Shown: piece by piece, positions 36,899 to 45,805 of the stretch
Layout of the letters: each line of letters starts with the position of its first letter
How positions within the stretch are numbered: position 1 is the stretch's first letter
Source: Jaapia argillacea MUCL 33604
Lineage: Eukaryota > Basidiomycota > Agaricomycetes > Jaapiales > Jaapiaceae
Direction: 5' to 3'
DNA length: 64,000 nt
Assembly: GCA_000697665.1 (NCBI GenBank)
Contig: KL197743.1
Span: 233,439-297,438 of the forward strand
Made by a program: the position numbers and the translations under genes
Notes under the pieces: generated by a model
Seen by the model: the letters and a program-made list of their open reading frames with translations, nothing else
What the model was told of the DNA's origin: nothing
Database searches by the model: none

Positions 36899-37215
36899 GT
36901 TGGTGATGATAGGTGATGATATCGTCTTGTGCGTGTGCAATGGCATTCAGTTTCGACTTCTACACGCCCTATTTGCTTGATTTTATATCCATGTATTTCG
37001 GAAACTCGATGTATCATTAGTATGTATCTTTGAAGAGAAGTCGCCTTTACTTCAATCCACAACATATCGTTGCGCCTAAGAATTCTCTCGGTAGTTGGGC
37101 AAGGAACATCGAACGGCCATCTCAAATACCAAAGAAACCAAATTACAACAGTGTCATGTACGATTTACGAATCACGATCAAGCTCCTCAAATGACCAAGT
37201 CCGACAATACACCAA
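36899..37215. other. Convergent spacer, NmrA-like gene / P450
   Basis: 317 bases between two stop codons facing each other. It must contain both 3' ends. No gene or clear terminator motif is seen. Confidence 0.5.
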
Positions 37216-39560
37216 TCAATCCTTCCTACATTTCACCTTCGCCCGGATGTCATGGCCAACAGGTACGGCGGTAAAGCTATCCCAAGGTGATATTCTCAAA
37301 CGGTGTGACGAAACGAGAGAAAAACGATTACTCACAAATCCCGTAACTCAACATTCACAGGCTTGTTCACCACTTCAATTTCGAACAATCGGTAGAATGC
37401 AGCTGTGAAGATGTAGAGCTCCGCCATCCCTATAATAAGAGTATGCATTAGTCAAAAACCATCGTTTGAAGAGAGAACGACGTACCCATGTTCTGACCCA
37501 AGCACGAATGACGGCCTTTGCTGAAGCTGAAGTGGATGATTGAGATGACTGTTATACTGTAAGATGCCCAGCGACTCACCTGACGAGCCACACATCCAAA
37601 CCCTCTTTCAGCTTGCCCTTCCCATCCAGCCATCGCTCGGGTTTGAAGACATCCGGCTCGGGGAACACGACTGGGTTCAAATGAACTGCAGTCGAACTTG
37701 AACTAACCACGGTCTATAGCATGATACGATCAGACGCGATCATGACGAAATGAAGGGATACTTACGCCAGGAGGGATCTTTACACCCTTGAACTCCCAGC
37801 CCTCCTTCGGTACTACTCGAGGTAAATCGCCGGGGATAGGTCCGGAGATCCTCAAGCTCTCCATCACACATGCCTTCATTACATCTCAATCAATCAGACT
37901 CGACTGAGACAGGATAAACGGGACATACAGTGAGATAAGGCAATTTCTCCAAATCAGCCCAATGTGCCGTAACGACATCCTCCTTATCAGGATATGCGGC
38001 CTTCAACTCGGCAAAGAGCCGGTTTTGGACAGCGGGGTTCTTGCCGATGTAATAGGAGCCTACTGATAGAGTTGTTCCGGACGTGTCACCACCAGCGCCG
38101 ACAAATAAGTTGGCTGCACAGCAGATCTCGTCGTCGTCAAGCACCGAACCAAGCTCGAGCTGTTGGGAAAAGAGAATTGGGTACTTGTGCTAACACGAGT
38201 GTGACTTAGGTCAGAGAGGTAGCGAAGCGAAAGAGGGTTGAAACTTACAGTCTTTTCGCCAGCTCTGTAGGCGTTGAGAGCGTGTAGCGCCATCTATCAA
38301 AAGCATTAGCATTCTAGTGAATCGTATATCCTTCGTGATTCACTTACAGCGTGCATTTGACTGTTTGAATGGAGGAAAGCGTCAGAATTGGTTTCCAATA
38401 CTATTTCGATGGGTACTCACCCAGAGCCTCGTTGCCAAACGGGCTGCAACCAGATTGGCAAGTACTCGAAGAACCTGACCAGCCTCGGGAAATGCAATCG
38501 CTACGCATAAACCCACCGCATCAGCTTTAACGCACAACTTTCACTGTCTCGGATGATTGCAACTCACAATATAACCCCCAGTCAAGAAGTTATCCAACGA
38601 AACCAAAACAGGTGCATCAAATCCAGGTGCATGCAAACATCCAAAACTCCTCCCAAAAGCAAACACAGCGATGATATCGGTAGTCAAACACCTGAACGCC
38701 ATGAACAAATTGACAATTGGTGGCTCTCCCGCTTTAGTGGTCGGGCTATTAGCCATTTCGGTAAGACGAGCGACGAATAGCTCGAGTTGCTCGTGGAAGA
38801 GAGGTTCGAGGGAGACGATGGATTGGCGGGTGAAGAGGGGGGAGAGACCTTTGCGGAGGGGGGTGTGGAGGGAGGGGAGCGTGTGGGTGAAGACGTTTCT
38901 GTGGTTGGAGGGGATCTGTTTGAAGGAATAGGGTGAGTGGGAAGGGAGGGATCTGGGAGTAGGGAAGAACTGACATTGAAGGCACTGTAGTAGTTGTCGT
39001 CCTTGAGAAGCTTGACGTTAGTGTAGATTTCCTGTGGAGGGGTTAGTACGCGTATATACAATAGAAATCAACTGATTGTCTCTCGCCTTGTATGCATCAG
39101 GACTGATACGAGACAGGGAACGATCATCAGTATTCCATGTTTCAACTCGACTACGCTCCTCTCCACGCGAGGCAAATGACTAGAATCTAACTCACTCCCA
39201 AAAGCTTAACCAATTCGGGGCAATCCGAATAATATTACTCCCAGTCTTCTCGTGCCATTGCCTCAGGAAATTCGTCCATTCACCATCCTGGGATTTGAGA
39301 GCCTTGTACCAAGTGGTTATCTTGGCGAGAGGCGGGCCAGGGAAGGAAGAGAGAGGGTGAAACAAGACTGGTTGGACGAGGAATGCATATCTGGAAGGTG
39401 GGTAAGAATGGAGAGAGGAAGAGGAGGGAGATTAAACGCACGTGGATAACGCCAGTACACCAATGGCGACGTTGGATCTCGTCGTTAACGACGCTATATC
39501 AACTGACTTGACGAGGGACGTCAAGTCTTCCAGTGCGCTAGACAAGTCAAAAGTCGACAT
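37216..39560 (-). CDS. Cytochrome P450 monooxygenase
   Basis: Fourteen exons (complement): 39442-39560, 39196-39390, 39087-39102, 38975-39031, 38568-38915, 38421-38500, 38348-38360, 38249-38293, 37929-38189, 37766-37873, 37580-37713, 37486-37526, 37336-37429, 37216-37276; 523 aa. A membrane anchor is expected at the N-terminus (SNVAIGVLALSTYAFLV). P450 landmarks follow in order: PGPPLAKITTWY, IIRIAPNWLSF, PDAYKEIYTN, the I-helix FVGAGGDTSGTT (AGxDT), the ExxR motif ESLR, FKPERW and the haem-binding loop FSKGRHSCLG, whose Cys ligates haem iron. Exons of 16 and 13 bases are required. The intron after the 16-base exon has a GC donor (CAAG|GCGAGA). P450s of this style hydroxylate lipophilic or secondary-metabolite substrates using a reductase partner; the substrate is unknown. 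The TATATAAT at 39612-39620 fits a core promoter. Confidence 0.9.
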
Positions 39561-39611
39561 GGAACAGAAATGGCCCGGAGTTTCGAACGAGGGGATTTGG
39601 GAACTTGGGGA

Positions 39612-39620
39612 GATTATATA
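39612..39620 (-). promoter_or_regulatory. TATA element of the P450 gene
   Basis: TATATAAT in the coding sense, about 55 bases before the start codon at 39560. Confidence 0.45.
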
Positions 39621-40981
39621 GGATTCTGTGGTGATGATCAAACGGAGCGTCGATCCAAACCAATTAAGGGCGTATAAAGTCCGTGTAGGTCCTGTCTCAA
39701 GTATGTTCCTGGATTCCATTGCAAGATTGAAGAAAAACCATCTTCATTGAGACCGTCCCTGAGGAGGCACATTATGCCATCACTATATGAAAGTGTCCGA
39801 TAAGAATGTGGTCTCCGCCGATTCATGAAGCCCTGGAGGTGAGCGGGGACTTTCTTGGTGGGTGATGGTAAAACCGATGAAGATGGTCAGAAGGCTCGCC
39901 TAGAGTCCTCCCAAGGACCCAAATATACCAAGGATTGCCTCGAGGTAAGGGGATTAACGACGAGAGGAGGCTAGTCAGAGTCGTGACGTATATATCACTT
40001 CTCTACTTCGGGTTGACGTTATCTAGTCAAGAAAAGCCATCGCAGGATCACGGCTTTGAAGGAGGGTGATGGAGGGGCGAATACTGGCGAATAGGGCATA
40101 GACACGAGTTACGTTCGCGGAATATATGACAGAAAGAGACCAAAGTAGTGAAGAAAACTTTTGGTGTTGCGATAGTGGTGATGGCTAGTCGTAACGTTAA
40201 ACGCTGAGTGAGAGAGAATGGAAAAACGTGCCCAAGCCCACGGCGCAATACAGTGCAACACGAGGCACGGATCGCGGAGTGACAGCAGGATCACACACGC
40301 AAAGCTTGTACTTTCTGAGACACCACCACAGCCCAGGAATCAGTCTGCAAAAGCCGTTGGAACGCTCACTCCATTGATAACTAGGATATTCGGCAGTGTT
40401 GGATACGGTTGCCAGCGACAACGGTGAGCAACGTTCGGGTAAAGATACACAAAGGACCCTAACCAGATTCTCCATCCCATTTTGCAGCGTCTTTTGGGTA
40501 TTGTGTTTAGTTCAATCGCGGGGCACCCAAGATCTCGCCCAGTGCCATATCCATATGGGTCGTCCCGAGGCTCGGGATAATGGTTGGATCTTCGTTGGCC
40601 TTCGTCCGTCCGCTTGGCTGGTGTCCCTTGGATCGATAATATCCTTGCGACCCTCTGGTCCAAGATTTCACGTAGGACCCGCCTCTGTTCTCTTGTATGT
40701 TCAACCTGTTCCCGGAGTTGCTCCCAGGGGCCAGCGACCCGTTCTGTGAGTATTGTGTTCTTTCTGCCTCAGGGGAAATCTGAACACGGGCATCCTCATA
40801 GCCGACTACCACACTTTGGTGATACAATCTGAAATCCTTGGCTCTGAATAAGGTCAGTCTTGGGTTCTCAGCTCTTCCTCGTTCAGACACTTGGAGTTCG
40901 CGCTTTACGGTAATCTGCCTCAGTTTGCTCACAGCGTCTCCCTTGTACCCCCCTGGAATCACGCCTTCGACTGCAATCCAT
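39621..40981. other. Intergenic region upstream of P450
   Basis: No recognised gene. Two overlapping minus-strand frames (40340-40663 and 40507-40962) are open but show only Ser/Arg/Gln-rich low-complexity sequence without a family motif; I treat them as unsupported. The right end borders the tRNA-Ile-like locus. Confidence 0.45.
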
Positions 40982-41436
40982 GGCCTGCTAGCTCAGTTGG
41001 TTAGAGCGTGGTGCTAATAGCCTGGCATAGGTTAGTCGTCATATTGATACGTGCGCGCCCTCCGCCTGGCGTCTCCTCCGACTCCACCTCCCTATGGGGG
41101 GTGTGTTCGTCATAGTGCACTCTCGGCCAGTGTCTCCTCCGACTCCACCCCCCAATTGGGGGGTGTGATCATCATATTGATATGTACATGCCCCCCGCCT
41201 GGCGTCTCCTCCGACTCCACCCTCCAATTGGGGGGTGTGATTGTCATATTGATATGTGCACTCTTTACCCAGTGCTTCAAACCCCTGACCCGTCCCAAGC
41301 GGCGAGAGGTGGCTGAGCACAATCCATTGAATCCATCCGTCTTCCATGCCATCGATGTCTCTTTCAGAATCGCTGGTGTCCCTCTGTCCAGGATCGATCT
41401 AGACACTTTAAGATCGTTCGACCCCGTGGTGGGCCA
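40982..41436 (+). tRNA. Interrupted tRNA-Ile(AAU)-like locus
   Basis: Bases 40982-41019 read as a perfect 5' half of eukaryotic tRNA-Ile(AAU): acceptor strand GGCCTGC, D-arm GCTC/GAGC around AGTTGGTTA (box A), anticodon stem TGGTG and loop CTAATA, with anticodon AAT at 41016-41018. The match stops right after base 37, the canonical tRNA intron position. At 41401-41436 a diverged 3' half can be fitted: a box-B-like GTTCGACCCC and GTGGGCC, which can pair over all seven positions with GGCCTGC (two G-U pairs), then A73. The anticodon 3' strand and T-stem pair poorly. About 381 bp of repeats lie between. A T9 run follows. It may be a tRNA gene killed by an insertion at its intron, or a 5' half pasted elsewhere with a chance 3' match. 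I doubt it makes a working tRNA. Confidence 0.5.
41039..41254 (+). repeat. Palindromic tandem repeat inside the tRNA-Ile-like locus
   Basis: Three identical copies of gtctcctccgactccacc start at 41071, 41132 and 41204 (spacing 61 and 72). Each is followed by a GC-rich inverted repeat around AATT or TAT: the middle one, CACCCCCCAATTGGGGGGTG at 41146-41165, is a perfect 20-base palindrome and the third (41218-41237) has one mismatch. tcatattgata recurs at 41039, 41172 and 41244. Each unit could fold as a strong hairpin. The units do not occur elsewhere in the window as far as I could see. Confidence 0.75.
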
Positions 41437-41453
41437 ATAAGTGTCACCCTCTC

Positions 41454-41462
41454 TTTTTTTTT
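41454..41462 (+). terminator. T9 run, possible Pol III terminator
   Basis: Nine T on the plus strand begin 18 bases after the end of the fitted tRNA 3' half. A run of this kind stops RNA polymerase III, which supports the idea that this locus is or was a Pol III unit. Confidence 0.45.
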
Positions 41463-42113
41463 GCGAGAAATTACTCCCTAAGTTTGTCATTTATCAACAT
41501 TCTTTGGCCAGACATGTCTGAGTGAGATTTGGGTGACGGACTTTTGAGCCTACTCAACTTTCAGCACGTAAGTTTGGCACATATCTGGTTTCAACCACCT
41601 CTCGGACGCGATTTCATCACCCCGACGTCCCTTTTTATGGGGGGTAACGGAGTATCCATTTACGATCCATAGCATCGAGTCGCTGTTCTTCCAAAATTCT
41701 TGACTCGATGCTGGAAGTTTAGATCCCTACTGAAGTTCCCATCTGGACCTCTCGTTGCACAGCAATCAATACATTCGAACTCACAGCCTGGGTGATAAGC
41801 TGGAGTCGGTCAACCTGGAACGCACGTGGCACCTCTTTGAGAATGAAGTGAATCACAGTGATAGTTTGTATTCATTTACAACCTTCCAGTCTAGCTGTCT
41901 TGCGTTCATCTTACGGCTACTGCCATCTGGTAGACGTCAACACTTCGGCCATGTTGGAAATCATAAATCTAAACATTGAGCGACAAGACGATGACACCAG
42001 TGGCAGTGGAGACGGGGCCTACCATAGGGCGTGACATGTTTCTAGAGAACCTCCATTCGCCCAACTCCAACAACACATAGACCACCAATATGCGGGCTGC
42101 AAAACGTCACAAC
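41463..42113. other. Intergenic region, nothing recognised
   Basis: Only short frames are seen between the T9 run and the stop of F-box family B copy 2. Confidence 0.5.
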
Positions 42114-43637
42114 TCACAATGTGTTACTCTGAGTTTCAGTCCGTTCCCTCAGACTGTCGAACCATTCCAGCATGTCCGCACCATTGGTACTGACATAGCT
42201 ATATAATATTTCGAACCGTGGAAGTGGATACGACCATGAAAGCTTGAGGATGGGAGCGGACGAAGCTACTCGAAATTCTAGGAATGCACGGAGGCTCTCC
42301 CATGTGGAATTGGCCATGGAAAGTGACCGCAAACGAGGCCAAGGGATGGCATCGGGCGATCCGGCCTCATCGACTCCCCGGAGGATCCGGAGGACGAGAT
42401 CTTGTTCCAGGGAACCAAGAAGACTAAACTGCTCGAGTAGGGGTGTGGAGTGAAATAGTCTTCGGTCCATGGAGAATTCTTCGCAACGCTCCTCGTTGTC
42501 GTTCAAAGAGAACGAGCGAAGCAGAGGAAACTTCATCGTATCGGAAATGTGCCGAATGATGCCTGTGTAGTCAGAAGGCATCTCTTCGATAGAGAGCGAT
42601 AGAAGTGACGGGGTATCCAGTACTTTGACGAACCACAGGGCTTCGCAATGTTTAATGTCCAACGAGGCTAGAGAATGTGCCGGGATCGTCAATTGTTCTG
42701 CAGGGTCCGAGTCGAGACTGCCTGGTAGGAAGACCAGACCGCTCAACATCAGAGACACCACCAATGGGATGCTGTTCAGCAGCTGTCTGATGTCGGCACA
42801 CCGGTGAGTGAAATGATGGGGACCCTGGATGCTGGCTTCCGTAATTAAGTGGAAAGGGGGGAGAGGGTTGGCGAAAGGTACCAATGGGAGGTAGATGAGC
42901 TCGATCTTGCAGAGGCGGGGAGTGCCGCCCTCGAAAATGGAGTTAAAACCATTGTCGACGAGCAAGTGATGAATCCGCTCTGAAGTTTCTTCTTGGCCGT
43001 AGATACTCAGCTCCTCCAGTCTGGGTGCAGGAAGTGGCCGAAGTGCAGTAAGAAGTGAGAAACATCCTTCGACATCACCATCATCGATATAAATTGCAAG
43101 TGTTCTGAGTCTGAAGACGTGTGGCAAAAGTGTGCGGGTGATGCTTTCGCAGGCCAGCCCATCGTCCCGCTCCTGAAAAGAGAAAAGGTGGAACTGGATA
43201 TCGAGAGGATGTGAAGACGAGCGATCCAGATGGCATCGCACCCATTCCAACTTGGTCGTTCTGTCCTGGAGGTACGACCAGTACTCCTCGTGACCTATAT
43301 TTATTCTGATCCTGGTCCAGAGCCGAGCCGCATTGATAGCGACATTTCGGAAGTGACGAGAAACCTTCCAGAGGTTATGCTTGGAGGGAAGCTGACGGCG
43401 TCCGCCGTAGTAATGGCTCTCATCTGTTGGATCGGTATCCACCAGTTCAAAAATGGTGGACAGTGTCTCCGTCGGAAGTCGATATATTGGGGCAAAAGTG
43501 GAACGCGCAGCTGAGTGTATGCTTGCGAGCTGGGTCTCTGCCTGAGCCAGGTGCATGCGGCTGTGTACAACGGAGACTTGTGTGATTTCCCTCTTCCCCA
43601 GTTCCGATGATCCCGGCTCTTCCCCACGAGTACTCAT
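42114..43637 (-). CDS. F-box protein with LRRs, family B copy 2
   Basis: One uninterrupted frame of 507 aa. Layout matches 14929-16443: a coiled-coil-like start (MHLAQAETQLASIHSAAR), F-box core YRLPTETLSTIFELVD, KVSRHFRNVAINAARLWTRI, then irregular leucine-rich repeats (APRLEELSIYGQEE, IPLVVSLMLSGLVFL, DTPSLLSLSIEEMP). The closest blocks to copy 1 are KVLDTPSLLSLSI and EGGTPRLC. The family role is substrate recognition for SCF ubiquitin ligases. It lies 26 kb from copy 1 on the opposite strand, so the pair is dispersed rather than tandem, and both lack introns. The start at 43637 sits at the same point relative to the F-box as in copy 1. Confidence 0.87.
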   Translation of the reverse strand: MSTRGEEPGSSELGKREITQVSVVHSRMHLAQAETQLASIHSAARSTFAPIYRLPTETLSTIFELVDTDPTDESHYYGGRRQLPSKHNLWKVSRHFRNVAINAARLWTRIRINIGHEEYWSYLQDRTTKLEWVRCHLDRSSSHPLDIQFHLFSFQERDDGLACESITRTLLPHVFRLRTLAIYIDDGDVEGCFSLLTALRPLPAPRLEELSIYGQEETSERIHHLLVDNGFNSIFEGGTPRLCKIELIYLPLVPFANPLPPFHLITEASIQGPHHFTHRCADIRQLLNSIPLVVSLMLSGLVFLPGSLDSDPAEQLTIPAHSLASLDIKHCEALWFVKVLDTPSLLSLSIEEMPSDYTGIIRHISDTMKFPLLRSFSLNDNEERCEEFSMDRRLFHSTPLLEQFSLLGSLEQDLVLRILRGVDEAGSPDAIPWPRLRSLSMANSTWESLRAFLEFRVASSAPILKLSWSYPLPRFEILYSYVSTNGADMLEWFDSLRERTETQSNTL

Positions 43638-44247
43638 CAGGAAGAGACCTCGGGCTGGAGGTCAAGTGTGAAAAGAAGATAGCCAAGCTTTTACGGGATT
43701 TTCATGTGAGGTAGAGAAAGAAATTACTCACGACTGAAGTACCGGAGTCGTCGAGATTGGTTGTCTCTGAGAGACGACGCAGCTGACGTGAATGATAGTC
43801 AACGATGCCTCACCCAAGAGTTGAAGGCCTCTCAGATGTTTGGAGACCGTCGACACAAGGACTATTGAGGCCCGGGGCTCAAGTCTAATCAACTCGGGTC
43901 GTCGAGAAATGCAAAGTTGGCTCACCTCAATTCCTTCTCAATCAAATTCGTAAATGAAGTGTCAACCCTTTGGCCGCGATGTAAACTTGCAATACGTGCA
44001 TTAAAAGACGCAATGACTTGTGAATGACAGCGGAAGACAAAACGCGGTGAACTTCAACTAGCTTCAACTCGAGATTTCTGAGTGGCCAGACCGGCCCGAA
44101 CATCCGGGCACTCAGAATACCAACAAGTCAGATTCCCGCAGCACATATAGGTATACAGCATATATCCTCTGTATGAACCAAATCCCACTTCTATGAAGTA
44201 ATGTCTATCTATCCGTACTGCCCAACGGGCGAAGAAATAAGGATAAC
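43638..44247. other. Intergenic region, nothing recognised
   Basis: 610 bases between the F-box start and the Pdx2 stop, both minus strand. It must hold the F-box promoter and the 3' end of Pdx2. Confidence 0.5.
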
Positions 44248-45223
44248 TTAATCCAGAGTCGGAAGAACACACTGATGAACAAAATAATCATGGAATCGAT
44301 TGTCCTTTGTCAACTCTGGGTGGAAAGTCGTGAGGAGGTGTAGGCCTTGGCGTAGAGCAACAACAGTTCTGGGATCACGAGGGTCGGTTGGGTCTTCATC
44401 GCTTAGGTCTTGTGCTACCGCCTGAGGGAGGCAGTGGGGAGATAGGCGAGCGATTACTTGGAGAGGGGGATCAGAAGGAGATGGGTCGAGGGAGAGGACA
44501 ACCTTGGATGAAATTTCAGGCGAATGTGTGAGTGAAGGGGGGAAAGTTAACTCACGGGAGCACGAATGAAGATCCCAGTGAACGGTCTCTCGGGTTCGCG
44601 GAGACCTTCTACTTCTAACGGCACCTCGAATGACTCGACCTATCAGGAGGTCAATCAGATCTCCGCCCCACTTGCGAATAAATCGGCAAAGTTCAACTGA
44701 CCTGAGATCCCCATCCATTCCGGGCGATAGCTATCGACATTCCACCTAACAACTCTTGTCCTCCCTTCTTCGTATTCTCCACTGATTGGGCGAGAAGAAT
44801 CGCACCAGCACAGGTCCCCCAAACCGGCTTTCGTTTCAGGAAATCCCTCAATGGCTCGAGCAGACCAGCTAGTCGTGCGAGCAGGGCGATGGTCGTGGAT
44901 TCTTCAAAAAGACGCCAGATGGATGAACATCGGTGAACATAATCAAGTAAAGCAACTTGATACTCACCTCCCCCGGGAATGACCAGCGCATCACATTTCG
45001 CCAGATCGTCGACTGTGCGAACCAGAGTGATCACAATCTTGCATTTACAAGAAGATATCTTCTGTAACATTGCTTGATGTTCGGCGAAAGCGCCCTGCAG
45101 GGCTGGTATTTCGTTTATGGTTCATGTCCAAGGTCAATTGAGGTCGTGGAAGATCATATGAAGACGAAAAGACCAACCAAGGATGCCTATGACCACATTG
45201 CGCCCAGCGTGCCCGTTGCTCAT
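44248..45223 (-). CDS. pdx2: Pyridoxal 5'-phosphate synthase glutaminase subunit
   Basis: Model complement(join(44248..44502,44556..44639,44702..44901,44968..45102,45178..45223)), 239 aa. The start MSNGHAGRNVVIGIL joins across the first intron to ALQGAFAEHQAMLQKI, the hallmark N-terminus of Pdx2/SNO/YaaE. The oxyanion loop is VIPGGESTTIALLARL, split by an intron inside GGE. The catalytic triad is visible: Cys in WGTCAGAILL, and His and Glu in TTFHPELTKDNRFHDYF. It releases ammonia from glutamine and feeds it to Pdx1, which makes PLP from ribose 5-phosphate and glyceraldehyde 3-phosphate. Pdx1 is not in the window. Length is slightly above the bacterial enzyme because of a Pro/Asp-rich loop (DEDPTDPRDPR) before the last motif. 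The first donor is the weak GTTGGT. Confidence 0.93.
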
Positions 45224-45805
45224 CGTGAGAATTTGGCAAGAAAGGATCCGTGGCGGCAATCCTCCCGCTCCTCCTCTTTCCACGGAATCTGGCTGCATTT
45301 CCACGCTGTGTTGTTTTCCATATCCGCATGTCCACTTTCTTCTATCTCAGCGTAGGAAGACTCTGGACATATTCTAATTGCCAACTAATTGCTCCCCAAG
45401 CCGACCACACTCCGCGATAAGCTGTCTGCGTCGAGCCAGCACCTGCCGGCGACTCACAACCGGCTTTGGGTACTTTAGTATCCCATCTAAACACAAAAAC
45501 CCCATCACCGACTGATTGCTATGTACTTAATGGAGACCTCTCTCGGAGCTGTTACCTCCATTCCGTTCGCGTCCGAATATGGCACAAAGCCTGTGGCACT
45601 ATTTTGGTCAATTCTTACGATATGCTTCAGCGGTCACGTATGACATTGTCAAGAACTTTGCTTCCTTTCGCATGGTACAACACTTCCTATCCGTTATAGA
45701 ACCCCGCCCGGAGCATTCTGTCTTCCCTTTGCATTCTTCGCCGATCCGAGGTATAAGAGCATGAAGGTTGGTAACGACACCTCCAACGTGTAACGGGGAG
45801 CACCC
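45224..45805. promoter_or_regulatory. Divergent promoter region, Pdx2 / S10 carboxypeptidase
   Basis: 582 bases separate the two divergent starts. A TATAAGAG element at 45752-45759 lies 54 bases before the carboxypeptidase ATG. No gene inside. Confidence 0.5.

Noticed and set aside
40507-40962. 151-codon minus-strand frame near the tRNA-Ile-like locus
   Set aside because: Only Ser/Arg/Gln-rich sequence, no recognisable domain and no supporting exon.
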